Notes: a model not told the origin generated them from the sequence alone. A DNA stretch of 64,000 bases from Pseudomonas sp. S06B 330 (GCF_002845275.2 NZ_CP088149.1:4212501-4276500), one strand, 5' to 3'; shown: positions 55,085 through 64,000, counted from the stretch's first letter. Translations and numbers: made by a program.

Positions 55085-56791
55085 TCAGCCGTGCACCCAG
55101 AACGCGCTCTCTGCAAACTGTTCGCCATTCCACCAATTTGCCTTGCCGGTGCCATAGCTGAAGTTGCTCGCGCCAGCCTGGCTCTGCAAGGGGGCGATCA
55201 CCTCGCCGGCAGAATCGCGCCTGGCGCTGAACGTCGGCGTTTCTGGAACCACTGCAACGATATGCCCGGATTTGCCCTCTTCCTTGCGCCGCGCCACGAT
55301 CAGACCGATGCCACCCTGATTGGCAGCTTGTTGGAGCTTGCTCAGCGTTCCGGTCTGGCGCCAGCCAAAATCTGCACCAAAATCGCGTAACCAGCGAAAC
55401 AGATCATTGGCGCGCATTTCGAAAAGCGTATCGCCAATCAAGGGCTCTACCTGATTGCCTTTGGCCAGAGCAATGACAGCCTTGGACGTCCACCACACAC
55501 GCGGCAAGTACACGCCCGCCAGGTGGCAATAGTCATGGCAATAGATATTGCAGAACGTCAGCCCACTGTGCGGCTGGTAGCGCTTATGTGCGGAGCTGTC
55601 TACCGCCAGCCATTTGATGATGGCGGCAAGTTCACCGCGCAGCTCATCCGGTGAAGTGCCTTGGCGTGCGGGTTGCCCTGACTCGTTCAAGTAATGAGCA
55701 CCCGCCGTATCCGCCCGCCGGGTCACGCGCGCAGGCTTTCTGGGCATTAATACCGCCACCACACCTGTGCTTGGCGATGAAACCGCTGGAGCGACGACAG
55801 GAATGTCATCTAGGTCAGGCGCTGCCACCAGGAATTTTTGCGAGACAAAACCATGCAACAGCGCACCCGCCAGGGAGGTTTGCACTTCACGAAAACCACC
55901 TTGGGCTTTTTTCGCCACCGCGCGCACGGGGTGACCATCAGGCAAGTGACCAATCACATTGGCTTGCGGCGGATCACTGATACTGGGTTCGCTTCGCACC
56001 CGCAGCATGCCCTCACGGGTTTCTACCCGAAAAAAGTCACCTTGTGCCTCCACAGGGCTTGGCGTTGGCACCAACGCCAAGCCAGCGGCCGGTGCCACGA
56101 GCGCCGGGGTGGAGCCTGGCAACGCTACCGACTGGGCAAGGAGAATGAAGTCGAAAATCTTCTCGCCATAGAAGTGCTGGCCATCAAAATGGCCCTGCCG
56201 TAGCCCCTTTTTCGGATTGAAGCCTCCGGTGTTGTAGGTAATGGCCACAGCAGCCAGCTCATGGTTGGTCAGTGTCGAACGCCCCTGAAAGCCCAACTTT
56301 TTCAAGCCACGCTTAAGCTCTTCGATGCACATGCCCAACGTGGCCTCGAACTGCTCGTAACGTCGCTCGAGAAAGTAGTCCGGATCAACGTTGAAGAACT
56401 GCAGATCGCGTTGAAACATGCCAAAACCATGGCAGAACTTGTTCGGTTTTTTCGCCACTGCAGCGAAGCCGGGGATGTGCTCGGCCATGTCGACCAAGGC
56501 CTGATGGGCCAGATCGAACATCGCTGCACCACCCGGCACGGCCAGCAAATCGGCTTTGGTTCTGGGGAATGCTGAGCGTCCCTTATCGGCGTCCAGCGTG
56601 TCGCCAACGCACAGTGCGAGGATGTGCGCCGTGGTCATTGCCTTGGCGCGCAGCACCGACCAGACGTGTCCGGTCTCCTGGCAGGCAATTGCGGTGATGA
56701 AATCCACCGTGAAGGGCAATCCCGCAAGCCGCGGGGTAATCAGTGGCTGAAATTGGGTCTTGAACCACAGCACATCAGCGTGTTTGGGCAT
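55085..56791 (-). CDS. Two-domain peptidoglycan hydrolase: lysozyme-like domain, SH3 domain and Cys/His peptidase-like domain
   Basis: A 568-residue protein without a signal peptide. Residues about 15-220 look like an SLT/lysozyme-fold muramidase: Glu in AIACQETGHVW, HGFGMFQRD in place of the GLMQ motif, and AITYNTGGFNP in place of the YNAG motif. Residues about 250-330 look like a bacterial SH3 domain (REGMLRVRSEPSISD). A C-terminal domain (about 390-568) has Cys in LTFCNIYCHDYCHLAGVYLP and His in KSGHIVAVVPE, as expected of an NlpC/P60- or CHAP-type amidase. GGGAGG precedes ATG 56791 perfectly. It could be a T6SS or contact-dependent antibacterial effector or a phage-derived lysin; no immunity gene is obvious. 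Function is inferred from motifs only. Confidence 0.65.
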   Translation of the reverse strand: MPKHADVLWFKTQFQPLITPRLAGLPFTVDFITAIACQETGHVWSVLRAKAMTTAHILALCVGDTLDADKGRSAFPRTKADLLAVPGGAAMFDLAHQALVDMAEHIPGFAAVAKKPNKFCHGFGMFQRDLQFFNVDPDYFLERRYEQFEATLGMCIEELKRGLKKLGFQGRSTLTNHELAAVAITYNTGGFNPKKGLRQGHFDGQHFYGEKIFDFILLAQSVALPGSTPALVAPAAGLALVPTPSPVEAQGDFFRVETREGMLRVRSEPSISDPPQANVIGHLPDGHPVRAVAKKAQGGFREVQTSLAGALLHGFVSQKFLVAAPDLDDIPVVAPAVSSPSTGVVAVLMPRKPARVTRRADTAGAHYLNESGQPARQGTSPDELRGELAAIIKWLAVDSSAHKRYQPHSGLTFCNIYCHDYCHLAGVYLPRVWWTSKAVIALAKGNQVEPLIGDTLFEMRANDLFRWLRDFGADFGWRQTGTLSKLQQAANQGGIGLIVARRKEEGKSGHIVAVVPETPTFSARRDSAGEVIAPLQSQAGASNFSYGTGKANWWNGEQFAESAFWVHG

Positions 56792-56937
56792 GAAGGACCT
56801 CCCGAGAACAAGGCAACTCGCACACGGCTACCACCCGGACTGCGACTCGGGAAAACTGGTTAGTTTTCAGGTCCTTCTATATTCAAGTAAAGCCACCCGC
56901 CCATAGGCGTCAAGTTTTCGCTCAGACCTCCTGGCTA

Positions 56938-57972
56938 TTAGCGCCCGAGAAACAGCAAAGCAACTACCAACGCGGCGAGGAAAAAGGTTTCACCGACCAG
57001 CATGACGATGGGTTGCCAGCCGACCTTGGTCAGTTTCTGTAGCGATGTTTTCACCCCCAGAGCAGCAATGGCCACCACCAGGCAACTGCGTGACAGGTCG
57101 TTCATGCCATCGGTCACCGTGTGCGGTATGACGCCCGTGCTGTTGATTGCCACCAGCACCATGAAAGCGACCAGAAAGCCCGGCACCAAAGGGATGCGCC
57201 CACGCTCGCTGCCCACTTGTTGATGGCGGAACAGCCAGGCAATCACTACCACTGCCGGTACCAATAGCGCCACACGCAGCAGTTTCACCACGGTCGCGAT
57301 ATCACCTGTTGCCGGCGAGATCATGTACCCAGCACCGACCACTTGGGCGACGTCATGGATAGTCCCGCCGAGGAACGTGCCGGTCTGCTCAGGACTGAGG
57401 CCAAGCAGCTTGCACAGAATGGGATAGGTGATCATCGCTAACGTCGACAATCCGGTGACGCCGACAACAGTAAGCAAGGTGTCGCGCTCACTGTGCTCAT
57501 GCTTGGGCAGTACGGCGGAAATAGCCAAGGCCGCCGATGCGCCACAGATTGCCACGGCGCCGCCGGTGAGTACGCCGAAATCGGCGCGCTGGCCGAGCAG
57601 GCGGGCGCTGATCCAGCCGATGCCGATGGTTGCAGCAACCGCCAATACCGCGGCAAGGACCGTTTCCACGCCCAACGCGCCGATTTGCTCCAAGGTGATA
57701 CGTGCCCCCAGCAAAATGACCCCCAGGCGCAAAATGGTACGCGAGGCATATTCGATACCAGGCAGGCAGCGACCGTCTTCGATCAGGAAATGGAAGGTCA
57801 TACCGAAAAGCAGTGCATACAACAGCGTCGGGCCACCGTAATGGTCGGCAATAAAGGCCGAAGCCATGGCGATTGCCAAGCTGACCATCATGCCGGGGCC
57901 CAGGGTTTGTACGCGGGTCAGGATTCGTCGGGGGGCGGTGGCGGGCGTTGCGCAGGGCACATCCTTGATCAT
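56938..57972 (-). CDS. YeiH family putative sulfate exporter
   Basis: A 344-residue, about ten-helix membrane protein of the conserved UPF0324/YeiH family. Landmarks: GGPTLLYALLFGMTFHFL, RLGVILLGARITLEQIGALG, VLTGGAVAICGASAALAISA and FLGGTIHDVAQVVGAGYMIS. The family is often annotated as sulfate exporter; solid evidence on substrate is limited. The ATG at 57972 overlaps a tiny upstream ORF by four bases. Confidence 0.88.
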   Translation of the reverse strand: MIKDVPCATPATAPRRILTRVQTLGPGMMVSLAIAMASAFIADHYGGPTLLYALLFGMTFHFLIEDGRCLPGIEYASRTILRLGVILLGARITLEQIGALGVETVLAAVLAVAATIGIGWISARLLGQRADFGVLTGGAVAICGASAALAISAVLPKHEHSERDTLLTVVGVTGLSTLAMITYPILCKLLGLSPEQTGTFLGGTIHDVAQVVGAGYMISPATGDIATVVKLLRVALLVPAVVVIAWLFRHQQVGSERGRIPLVPGFLVAFMVLVAINSTGVIPHTVTDGMNDLSRSCLVVAIAALGVKTSLQKLTKVGWQPIVMLVGETFFLAALVVALLFLGR

Positions 57973-58094
57973 TTCACTGCCCCCCGGTTCGCCCGGCAGC
58001 TACAGGTGATCAGCCCGGCAATGAAACCACACGCGCAAGCATCTGCGAGTGAGGGAATGGCACTTCCAATCGGTATTTTTTTCTTGTTATTCAT
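57969..58094 (-). CDS. Small Cys-containing ORF translationally coupled to yeiH-like gene
   Basis: A 41-residue ORF, MNNKKKIPIGSAIPSLADAC followed by ACGFIAGLITCSCRANRG, with four Cys in two close pairs around a short hydrophobic stretch. GAGAG lies about eight bases upstream of ATG 58094, and the TGA overlaps the exporter ATG (ATGA), a typical coupling. It may be a leader peptide controlling the exporter by translation of Cys codons, or a small membrane partner. Not a family I recognise. Confidence 0.5.
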   Translation of the reverse strand: MNNKKKIPIGSAIPSLADACACGFIAGLITCSCRANRGAVK

Positions 58095-58318
58095 GATGTG
58101 GCTCTCATGCCGGTGAACGGTGAGAGGCACTACATCAAACGCGGAACAATGGCGGAAGTGAATATCCATCATTCATGGTATGCACCAGGTTAATGCCAAA
58201 ACACGCGTGCTTATACGCGTTGAGCATGCGCTCACATGGGCGTTGCGCCACGCTTGGCGACAGCTATTTGATCCTCAAAAAACGCCTTCCCTGGCAGGTG
58301 ACGCGGCTCACTGCTGAA

Positions 58319-59692
58319 TCAGCGCACGCCTTCCTGACGCAGAGCTGCAGGGGTGTAGCTGGACATCAACGCTTTCACGCCGAACTCCACGCTGCGCTTT
58401 TCTTCATTCTTCAGCCCCAGTACCGAATAACGACCGGAGACCAAGTCATACAGGGTCTCGGCGGTGTAACCCGGCACCTTGTGGTTGTAATACTGTTGTG
58501 CGTGGCCCTCGGCGACCCGCCACAGTACCCCACGGCCGTCGTAGTGATCGACCTCGGCCAACTGCCAGGTGTCCTCGTCGAAGTACAAATGGCGCTTGGC
58601 ATAGATGTGCCGCTCACTCGGCTTGAGCGTGGCTTCGACTTCCCAGACACGGTGCAGCTCGTAGCGGGTCAGGTCCTGATTGATGTGGCCAGGTTTGATG
58701 ATGTCGTCGTACTTCAACTGCGGCGAGTCGAGCTTGTAGCTGTTGTATGGGATGTACAGTTCCTTCTTGCCGATCAGCTTCCACTCGTAACGGTCCGGTG
58801 AGCCGTTGAACATGTCGTAGTTGTCCGAAGTGGCCAAACCATCGGCAGCCGTGGCTGGGCCGTCGTATGCCACTTGCGGGGCGCGACGCACACGGCGTTG
58901 ACCGGCGTTGTAGAGCCATGCCATGCGCGGTTCTTTGACCTGGTCAATGGTCTCGTGCACCAGCAGTACACTGCCCGCCAATCGTGCCGGGGCAGTCACC
59001 CGCTGGATGAAGAAGAACAGGCTGTTCTGCGCCTTGGCCTTGTCGAGGTCCGGCAGGTTACTCGGGTAAGAGATTTCGTCTTCAAAATGCACCATGGTGA
59101 ATGCGCCATTGACCTGCGGCTGCACCCGCGTCACGAAACGGTGCACATTACCGCCGCGGTAGCGCGTGGTGTGATTCCACACGACCTCGACGCCATTGCT
59201 CGGGATCGGGAAGGCGTAGTAGCGGCTGTCGCTGAAGTTTTGCAGCCCGTTACCATCAGACAGTGTTTCGGTCTTGGCCGCGCTGGTCTTGATCGCACTG
59301 TAGATCTCGTCCGGCAATGCCGCCGTACGGTGGGTGGTGTAGACCGGAATTTTGTAGGTCTGGGGGTAACGCTGGAACATCGCCAGCTGGCCTGCGGTCA
59401 GCTTGTCCTTATATTGTTCGACGTTGCCAGCGGAGATGGTGAACAGTGGTTTTTCACTGGCGAACGGGTCGGCCAGGAAACCCTTGGCATCCACAGCGCC
59501 GGCATTGGTCGGCAGTCCGCCGCTCCAGGCTGGAATCGAACCGTCGGCATTGGCGGATTTCTCGGCCCCCATCGGGGTGAGACTGGCCCCCAGCTTGGCG
59601 ACCTGATCGGCAGGCACCGCAGCCATGGCACTGGCGGCCAGCAGCGACAGAGAAAGTGCGCCGGTTTGCAGCAGATTTCGGGTGGTTTTCAT
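58319..59692 (-). CDS. DUF1329 family exported protein
   Basis: A 457-residue precursor with a Sec signal peptide (LLQTGALSLSLLAASAMAA) and the DUF1329 fold (LolB-like, periplasmic or outer-membrane-facing), with YRGGNVHRFVTRVQPQVNGA and RHIYAKRHLYFDEDTWQLAE. ATG 59692 has AAGGTGAT upstream. It is 27 bases downstream of a DUF1302 gene; the pair recurs in gene sets for uptake or breakdown of hydrophobic compounds (sterols, aromatics, polyketides), where they appear to act with efflux or envelope transport systems. Substrate unknown. Confidence 0.88.
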   Translation of the reverse strand: MKTTRNLLQTGALSLSLLAASAMAAVPADQVAKLGASLTPMGAEKSANADGSIPAWSGGLPTNAGAVDAKGFLADPFASEKPLFTISAGNVEQYKDKLTAGQLAMFQRYPQTYKIPVYTTHRTAALPDEIYSAIKTSAAKTETLSDGNGLQNFSDSRYYAFPIPSNGVEVVWNHTTRYRGGNVHRFVTRVQPQVNGAFTMVHFEDEISYPSNLPDLDKAKAQNSLFFFIQRVTAPARLAGSVLLVHETIDQVKEPRMAWLYNAGQRRVRRAPQVAYDGPATAADGLATSDNYDMFNGSPDRYEWKLIGKKELYIPYNSYKLDSPQLKYDDIIKPGHINQDLTRYELHRVWEVEATLKPSERHIYAKRHLYFDEDTWQLAEVDHYDGRGVLWRVAEGHAQQYYNHKVPGYTAETLYDLVSGRYSVLGLKNEEKRSVEFGVKALMSSYTPAALRQEGVR

Positions 59693-59719
59693 TGTTATCA
59701 CCTTTCTGATGTTGACCCG

Positions 59720-61609
59720 TTAGAAGTTCACGCCGAGGCTGAGGGCAAGAAAATCGCGGTCGACCTGAGTGTTGTACTTGCCGTCGAAAAAGTTCGTGTA
59801 ACTCACGCTGGCGTTGTAGGTGTTGCGGTACTCGGCATCCAGCCCAAGGCTCACAGCCTTGGCGCCCTCGGTGAACAAACCGTTCGGGCCATAGCCGTTG
59901 ACGTCATGCGACCAGGCCACGTTCGGCTTGAGGTTCACGCCGGCAAACACGTTGCTGTAGTCCCAGATGGCGCGCGCGCGGTAACCCCAGGATGTAGTGG
60001 TGACGAAGCCGTCGTTTTCGCAGTTGCGCACCAGGTTCTGGGTAGCGCCGGTGTTGCCAACGGCGCCATTGATCGTGCTTTGGTTCAGCGCCTGACAGGT
60101 ATTGATCGCGCCGCTGGCCGGCAACTCGCCCGGCCCGAAGACGGCATCACGGCCATACCGTGCCTTGTTGGACGCCTCCAATCCCCCTGTATGCACCACC
60201 CCAACCTCACCGACCAGCGTCAAGCGCTCGGCGCCCATTACTTGATCGAAGAAGTGCGTAAAAGTGGTTTGCAACTGGGTGATTTCTTTGCGGCGGTAAC
60301 CTTGTAGGTCGCTGCCCGGCGTGCCGTCGAGCAACGAAGCATTGCCGTACAGCGGGTTGACGCTGGCCTTCAGCGGATCGACCACGGCGAACAGAATGTC
60401 GGGAGTGTTCAGTTGCACTGGCGCATTGGGCCGATAGCTGATTTCGCCCTGCCATGCCGTGCCAGTAGGCAGCGTGGTGGAAAAGCTCAGGCCATACAGG
60501 CGGATGTCTTGCGGGTACTCCATGAAATACTGGGCGTTACCCGCCACCACCAGCGGTGCGGCGGCGCCGAATCCGGCGGCGGCGTTATAGACGCTTTGGG
60601 CCGGCGCGGTGTCGCCAAAAAACGGCGCGCGGCTGTGGTAGTTCATGAAGTAGGCGCCAAACTCGGTGTCCAGCGGCTCGAACATGTAGCGTAGCGCCAG
60701 GCCCCACTGACCACTGTCACGCGCATCACGGTCCGCCCCCCGACTTACCCGGGTACCTTCACCATTCTGGTTGATGTCCAGGGCCGTGCCAGGCAGGCGG
60801 CTGTTAATCAGGTTGCCCACCGCCGGGTTGTTGGTCAGCAAACGCAAGTTGTCGGTACAGCCATCGGCAGCCAAATCGGATTGGGCGAAGAATGTGCCGC
60901 AGTTGTCCACCACGGTCTGGTCCCACTCGACTTGGTAGAACGCCTCGGTCGACAGGTTATCGGTCAGGCTTTGCTGAACGAAAAACATGTTGACCGGAAT
61001 CAGGCCTTCCTTGACCTCCGCACCGGGACGGCGGAAGGCTGACACATCGACTGGGTTGATCGAGTTGATACCGTTCTGAATGAACGTACTTTCTCCCCAA
61101 CTCACGACCTGCTTACCGACCCGCACACTGCCTGGCTGCTGAGCCAGGGTGTAGTTGTAGTAAGCAAACGCATCGAGCAGTTGATAACCAGAGGACTTGG
61201 CGCCCTCCTTGCGGCCATGGTTGTCGATGTCCTTGAACGGCCGGCTCTCGTCCTGCAGCTCAAAGTCGTACCAGTACTTGCCGCGCATGAACACACCGAC
61301 ATCACCGTACTTCAGTTCGAGGTCATGGATACCCTTGAAGATTTTCGAGAATGTGCGGTTTTTCTCGAAGTTCAGCCGCGAGTCATCCGAGGTCTGTGAC
61401 AGTCCCTTGCCGCCGTTATTAACCCCAATCAGATTGCTGTCCGGGCTTGCGGTCGACCAACTGGCGCCGACCGACAGCGAGGAGTCGAACTGGCCTTCGA
61501 TTTCACCCACATTGAAATTGACGGCGTGGGCTTGAGCTACGCAGCCCAAGGTCATGGCGGTCGCAAGCGCCTTCAGTTCGAACGCTGCACACGTTTTTAT
61601 TGTTTTCAT
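59720..61609 (-). CDS. DUF1302 family outer-membrane beta-barrel protein
   Basis: A 629-residue precursor from ATG 61609 with a signal peptide (LKALATAMTLGCVAQAHA) and mature start VNFNVGEIEGQFDSSLSVGA. The rest is rich in aromatic-flanked beta strands and ends with a terminal F (YNTQVDRDFLALSLGVNF), the usual outer-membrane barrel signature. SVRVGKQVVSWGESTFIQNG INSIN-type sequence is diagnostic of DUF1302. It forms a two-gene unit with the DUF1329 protein, likely a channel for hydrophobic or aromatic substrates. Confidence 0.88.
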   Translation of the reverse strand: MKTIKTCAAFELKALATAMTLGCVAQAHAVNFNVGEIEGQFDSSLSVGASWSTASPDSNLIGVNNGGKGLSQTSDDSRLNFEKNRTFSKIFKGIHDLELKYGDVGVFMRGKYWYDFELQDESRPFKDIDNHGRKEGAKSSGYQLLDAFAYYNYTLAQQPGSVRVGKQVVSWGESTFIQNGINSINPVDVSAFRRPGAEVKEGLIPVNMFFVQQSLTDNLSTEAFYQVEWDQTVVDNCGTFFAQSDLAADGCTDNLRLLTNNPAVGNLINSRLPGTALDINQNGEGTRVSRGADRDARDSGQWGLALRYMFEPLDTEFGAYFMNYHSRAPFFGDTAPAQSVYNAAAGFGAAAPLVVAGNAQYFMEYPQDIRLYGLSFSTTLPTGTAWQGEISYRPNAPVQLNTPDILFAVVDPLKASVNPLYGNASLLDGTPGSDLQGYRRKEITQLQTTFTHFFDQVMGAERLTLVGEVGVVHTGGLEASNKARYGRDAVFGPGELPASGAINTCQALNQSTINGAVGNTGATQNLVRNCENDGFVTTTSWGYRARAIWDYSNVFAGVNLKPNVAWSHDVNGYGPNGLFTEGAKAVSLGLDAEYRNTYNASVSYTNFFDGKYNTQVDRDFLALSLGVNF

Positions 61610-61809
61610 GCGGTGCCCTGCTGGGTTGTTGTTGTTTTTGTTGTTGCTTACCCGCCCGGCGCTTTGTGCGCCCCCCAAAATTCAGCCAACACTCCGCCTA
61701 CCGTCACTACGGTGACGGATGCCAAAAGGGGGAGTTATCAGGCCGGACGCAAGGTTTTCTCGATGCTCAGCGTTGCCGGGGGACTAACACAAGCCCTGCG
61801 GGTGTCGGG

Positions 61810-62223
61810 TCAGGCAGACGGCGCTTGTTCAAAGCACGGCAAATCACGGTCCACGGTGACCCATGGCAAGGCCGAGGCACACCATAGGTGCATCCCTGGT
61901 TGCACGCGCGCGGCATTGCTCAAGGTTCCGGCCTTGATGGCCAGTACACTTGGCATAGCGGCTATTTCCGAGTACAACGCCGAGCCACAGGCGTTACAGA
62001 AAAAACGCTTTACCGGATGACCACTGCCTCCGGCTTTCTCGTAGTTGGCGAGGCTATTGCCCTGCACGACAAAACCTTCAGCCGGCAACAAGAGGTTGAT
62101 CGAGAACGCACTGCCCGACTGCTTCTGACAGTCTGTGCAATGGCACACGGCCGTGGTCAGTGGCGCCATGGCGCTGGAATAGTGGACGCTGCCGCACAGG
62201 CAACCGCCATCGATAGTGGTCAT
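61810..62223 (-). CDS. GFA family (glutathione-dependent formaldehyde-activating-like) zinc protein
   Basis: A 137-residue single-domain protein with the Mss4-like zinc sites: CLCGSVHY (residues 8-15), CHCTDCQKQSG (about 27-37) and FFCNACGSALYSE near 75-87. Homologues are annotated as GFA/CENP-V domain proteins; true formaldehyde activity is often unproven. It stands alone between the DUF1302 gene and an MFS gene. Confidence 0.9.
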   Translation of the reverse strand: MTTIDGGCLCGSVHYSSAMAPLTTAVCHCTDCQKQSGSAFSINLLLPAEGFVVQGNSLANYEKAGGSGHPVKRFFCNACGSALYSEIAAMPSVLAIKAGTLSNAARVQPGMHLWCASALPWVTVDRDLPCFEQAPSA

Positions 62224-62263
62224 GGGAACGCTTCCTTTGGGATGGAGTAAACAGGTGCGATTG

Positions 62264-62283
62264 CCGGCGCCTCAAGGCGCCGG
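62264..62283. terminator. Hairpin downstream of MFS gene
   Basis: CCGGCGCC-TCAA-GGCGCCGG, a perfect 8-bp GC stem four bases past the stop codon of the MFS gene. No U-tract; probable but weak terminator. Confidence 0.5.
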
Positions 62284-62286
62284 ACG

Positions 62287-63708
62287 CTAAAGCAAAGGCG
62301 AATGACGGGGGCCGATCATCGTGTTCTGAGCAGGCGTGACAGCCTTGGGCTTCCACACAGCGGCGTGACGCTCGGTGTGCCGGAACGAGGTAAAACCAAT
62401 GCTGAACCAGAAACAGGCCAACAGCCCCGACAGCAGGCAGACAATCAACATCGCGTACTTAATCGCTGCCAGATCATGCAGCACATGATCAGTCAGCAAG
62501 CCAACGGCGACGGGGCCCAATCCAGCACCCAGCAGATTGATCATGCCGGTGTACATTGCCGCGAACTGGCCGCGCATCGGTGCCGGAGCACTCTCTTGAA
62601 TCGCCGCCGGCCCGGCACCAAAGAAGATGAACCAGAACGGGCAAGAAATCGCGAGAAAGATCAGCGCCAACTGGGCCGTGGGCATCAGCAACATCAACGA
62701 GCTGCTCAAGGTCAGACCAAAGCCGCCGACCACCGCAACCCGCAAATTGCCATGCATCACACCTCGCTTGCGCCAGTAGTCGCCCAGCCAACTGCCGACC
62801 AGCGCCCCCAAGGGCCCGAGAAAACACAGAAACAGGCCTAACTGCTTACCGATTTCGGCATAGGTCCAGGCGAACTCGCGAACGAAAAACGTCGGCACCC
62901 AACTGCTCATCGCGTACACACCCATGTAGAAAAAACCACCGCCCAGCATCAACGCTGAATAGCTTCTACGGTTCGAGCGAAGAAAGGCCATGACCTCTGA
63001 AAACGGCAACTGACTCGCGCCAGCCATGCGCTGTTGAGCGGTGTTTTTTCGGGTCCTGGGCTCGGGAATAACCGTCACCATCAAAGCGATCAGAAGCCCT
63101 GGCAGACCAATAGTCAGGAACGTTAGTTGCCAGGCCTCTAACTTGCCCAGCAGTGGCAATGTGGGCGCTGCAGCGGTGAACACCCCCAACACCGTGCCGC
63201 CGATGAGCAAACCGGCGCCCGCCCCGAACGGGCCGGCAGCACCAAAAATACCCAGTGCTTTACCCCGCCGGTGAGGAGGAAACAGATCGGCCAGCAATGA
63301 CACCGTGCCAGGAATCAGCACCGCTTCGCCGACTGCTACGCCAATACGCGCCAGCAGCAGATGCCAATAGTCACTGGCCAAGCCGCCCGCCGCCGTGGCC
63401 AGGCACCACAGAGCGATCCCCACGGCAATCACCATGCGGCGGTTGCCGTGGTCAACCAAACGAGCAATGGGCATCCCCACCACGGCGTAGAACGCCGCGA
63501 AGGTGAAGCCATGCAACAGCCCCATCAAGGTATCGCTGACACCCAGCGAGTGCTGGATTGGACCGACCAGCAAGGTCAGGATTTGCCGGTCCATGATGGA
63601 GAAAACATAAGCCAGCAGCAGGGTGCACACGGCATACCACGCACTGTGTCGGCTCACACCCAGCCAGGGTTGCTCACCGAGCACGCTAGCATCGGACTTC
63701 TGGGACAT
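62287..63708 (-). CDS. MFS transporter, spinster-like/ACS family
   Basis: A 473-residue, twelve-helix transporter. Family landmarks: YVFSIMDRQILTLLVGPIQH, GMPIARLVDHGNRRMVIAVG (motif A), RIGVAVGEAVLIPGTVSLLA and RRGKALGIFGAAGPFGAG. The spinster-like group moves organic acids, lipids or drugs. It may belong with the DUF1302/DUF1329 pair in handling a hydrophobic or aromatic compound, but only by neighbourhood. Confidence 0.87.
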   Translation of the reverse strand: MSQKSDASVLGEQPWLGVSRHSAWYAVCTLLLAYVFSIMDRQILTLLVGPIQHSLGVSDTLMGLLHGFTFAAFYAVVGMPIARLVDHGNRRMVIAVGIALWCLATAAGGLASDYWHLLLARIGVAVGEAVLIPGTVSLLADLFPPHRRGKALGIFGAAGPFGAGAGLLIGGTVLGVFTAAAPTLPLLGKLEAWQLTFLTIGLPGLLIALMVTVIPEPRTRKNTAQQRMAGASQLPFSEVMAFLRSNRRSYSALMLGGGFFYMGVYAMSSWVPTFFVREFAWTYAEIGKQLGLFLCFLGPLGALVGSWLGDYWRKRGVMHGNLRVAVVGGFGLTLSSSLMLLMPTAQLALIFLAISCPFWFIFFGAGPAAIQESAPAPMRGQFAAMYTGMINLLGAGLGPVAVGLLTDHVLHDLAAIKYAMLIVCLLSGLLACFWFSIGFTSFRHTERHAAVWKPKAVTPAQNTMIGPRHSPLL

Positions 63709-63753
63709 GGTTGTGCCTCGTTGTTCTTATTTTTAACGGAGGAGTGCAAACAC

Positions 63754-63783
63754 TCGCCCCTTGGCTCAGGCCGCGGGGCGAGC
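63754..63783 (-). terminator. Probable terminator of the truncated gene
   Basis: On the minus strand CTCGCCCC, 14-base loop, GGGGCGAG, followed by TGTTTGC, six bases past the stop of the incomplete gene at the window end. Confidence 0.5.
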
Positions 63784-63788
63784 CCTGG

Positions 63789-64000
63789 TTAACCGTGTGT
63801 TCCGTCCTTGCAACTGGCCTGCGTCCAGATGTTATTTTCGCGCCAGAAGTTTTCCTTGCGCCAGTACGCCGGCAAACCACTGCCCGTCGAGCGAATGACT
63901 CGCTTGAGCAGCACTTTCAGCAGTTGTGCCTCTTCGAAGTTCAATGCTTGTTCTGCAGACGTTTCGGCGGCCTTGGCAAACGCCAATAACTCAATAGCAA
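63789..64000 (-). CDS. 3' end of an unidentified gene running off the window
   Basis: An open minus-strand frame from the window edge to TAA at 63789 (about 70 residues, including LNFEEAQLLKVLLKRVIRST and ending SCKDGTHG). The frame stays open through position 64000, so it is the C-terminus of a longer protein rather than a 65-codon gene. Too little is present to name a family. Confidence 0.5.
   Translation of the reverse strand, partial: AIELLAFAKAAETSAEQALNFEEAQLLKVLLKRVIRSTGSGLPAYWRKENFWRENNIWTQASCKDGTHG

Overview
The window is chromosomal DNA from a fluorescent-group Pseudomonas (putida/fluorescens type). The main evidence is the flg cluster with cheR and cheV, a bkdR/bkdA1-bkdA2-bkdB-lpdV locus, Pseudomonas-type REP palindromes, a DUF6124/DUF3077 pair and many GcvA-like LysR regulators. 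No rRNA, tRNA, CRISPR array, IS element or phage module was recognised.

Layout. (1) 87-22904 is motility. Two giant multidomain glycosyltransferases lie downstream of flgL, where flagellin glycosylation genes sit in P. syringae. They are followed by flgLKJIHGF, a tiny exported protein, flgEDCB, cheR and cheV on the minus strand, then flgA, flgM, flgN and flgZ on the plus strand. RpoN (GG-N10-GC) and FliA (TAAA-N15-GCCGA) promoters are readable, including an overlapping divergent pair between cheV and flgA. (2) 23005-31727 is metabolism: an MFS protein, a glutamine-synthetase-like gamma-glutamylpolyamine synthetase, and the branched-chain keto-acid dehydrogenase operon with its Lrp-type regulator. 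(3) 31862-53593 is an accessory island and the main discovery. An eight-gene operon (42545 down to 33084, minus strand) encodes two SidA/IucD-type N-monooxygenases, a diaminobutyrate-type aminotransferase, a stand-alone zinc-type cupin, a methionyl-tRNA-synthetase-like protein with a ruined KMSKS loop, a DAO-type flavoenzyme, a signal-less periplasmic-binding-protein homologue and a group II PLP decarboxylase, and it ends in a strong terminator. N-monooxygenase + cupin + MetRS-like + DAO is the hydrazine (N-N bond) forming set known from s56-p1 (Spb38/39/40), but here the hydrazine synthetase is split in two genes. The operon is flanked by three paralogous LysR regulators, a complete MexHI-OpmD-like RND pump, and a GST, luciferase-like oxidoreductase and O6-alkylguanine-DNA alkyltransferase. 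A shared element, TTAG-N5-CTA-N19-ATCGTTT, recurs upstream of the pump, the GST and one LysR, with a degenerate copy upstream of the biosynthetic operon. This suggests one regulon for biosynthesis, export and self-protection.

(4) 53984-58094 holds small Pseudomonas-specific proteins, a bifunctional-looking peptidoglycan hydrolase without a signal peptide, and a YeiH-family exporter coupled to a 41-codon Cys-containing ORF. (5) 58319-64000 carries a DUF1329/DUF1302 outer-membrane-associated pair, a GFA-family protein, an MFS transporter and the 3' end of a gene running off the window.

Functions are assigned by reading motifs by eye. No database search was run, so substrate assignments in the island are hypotheses.
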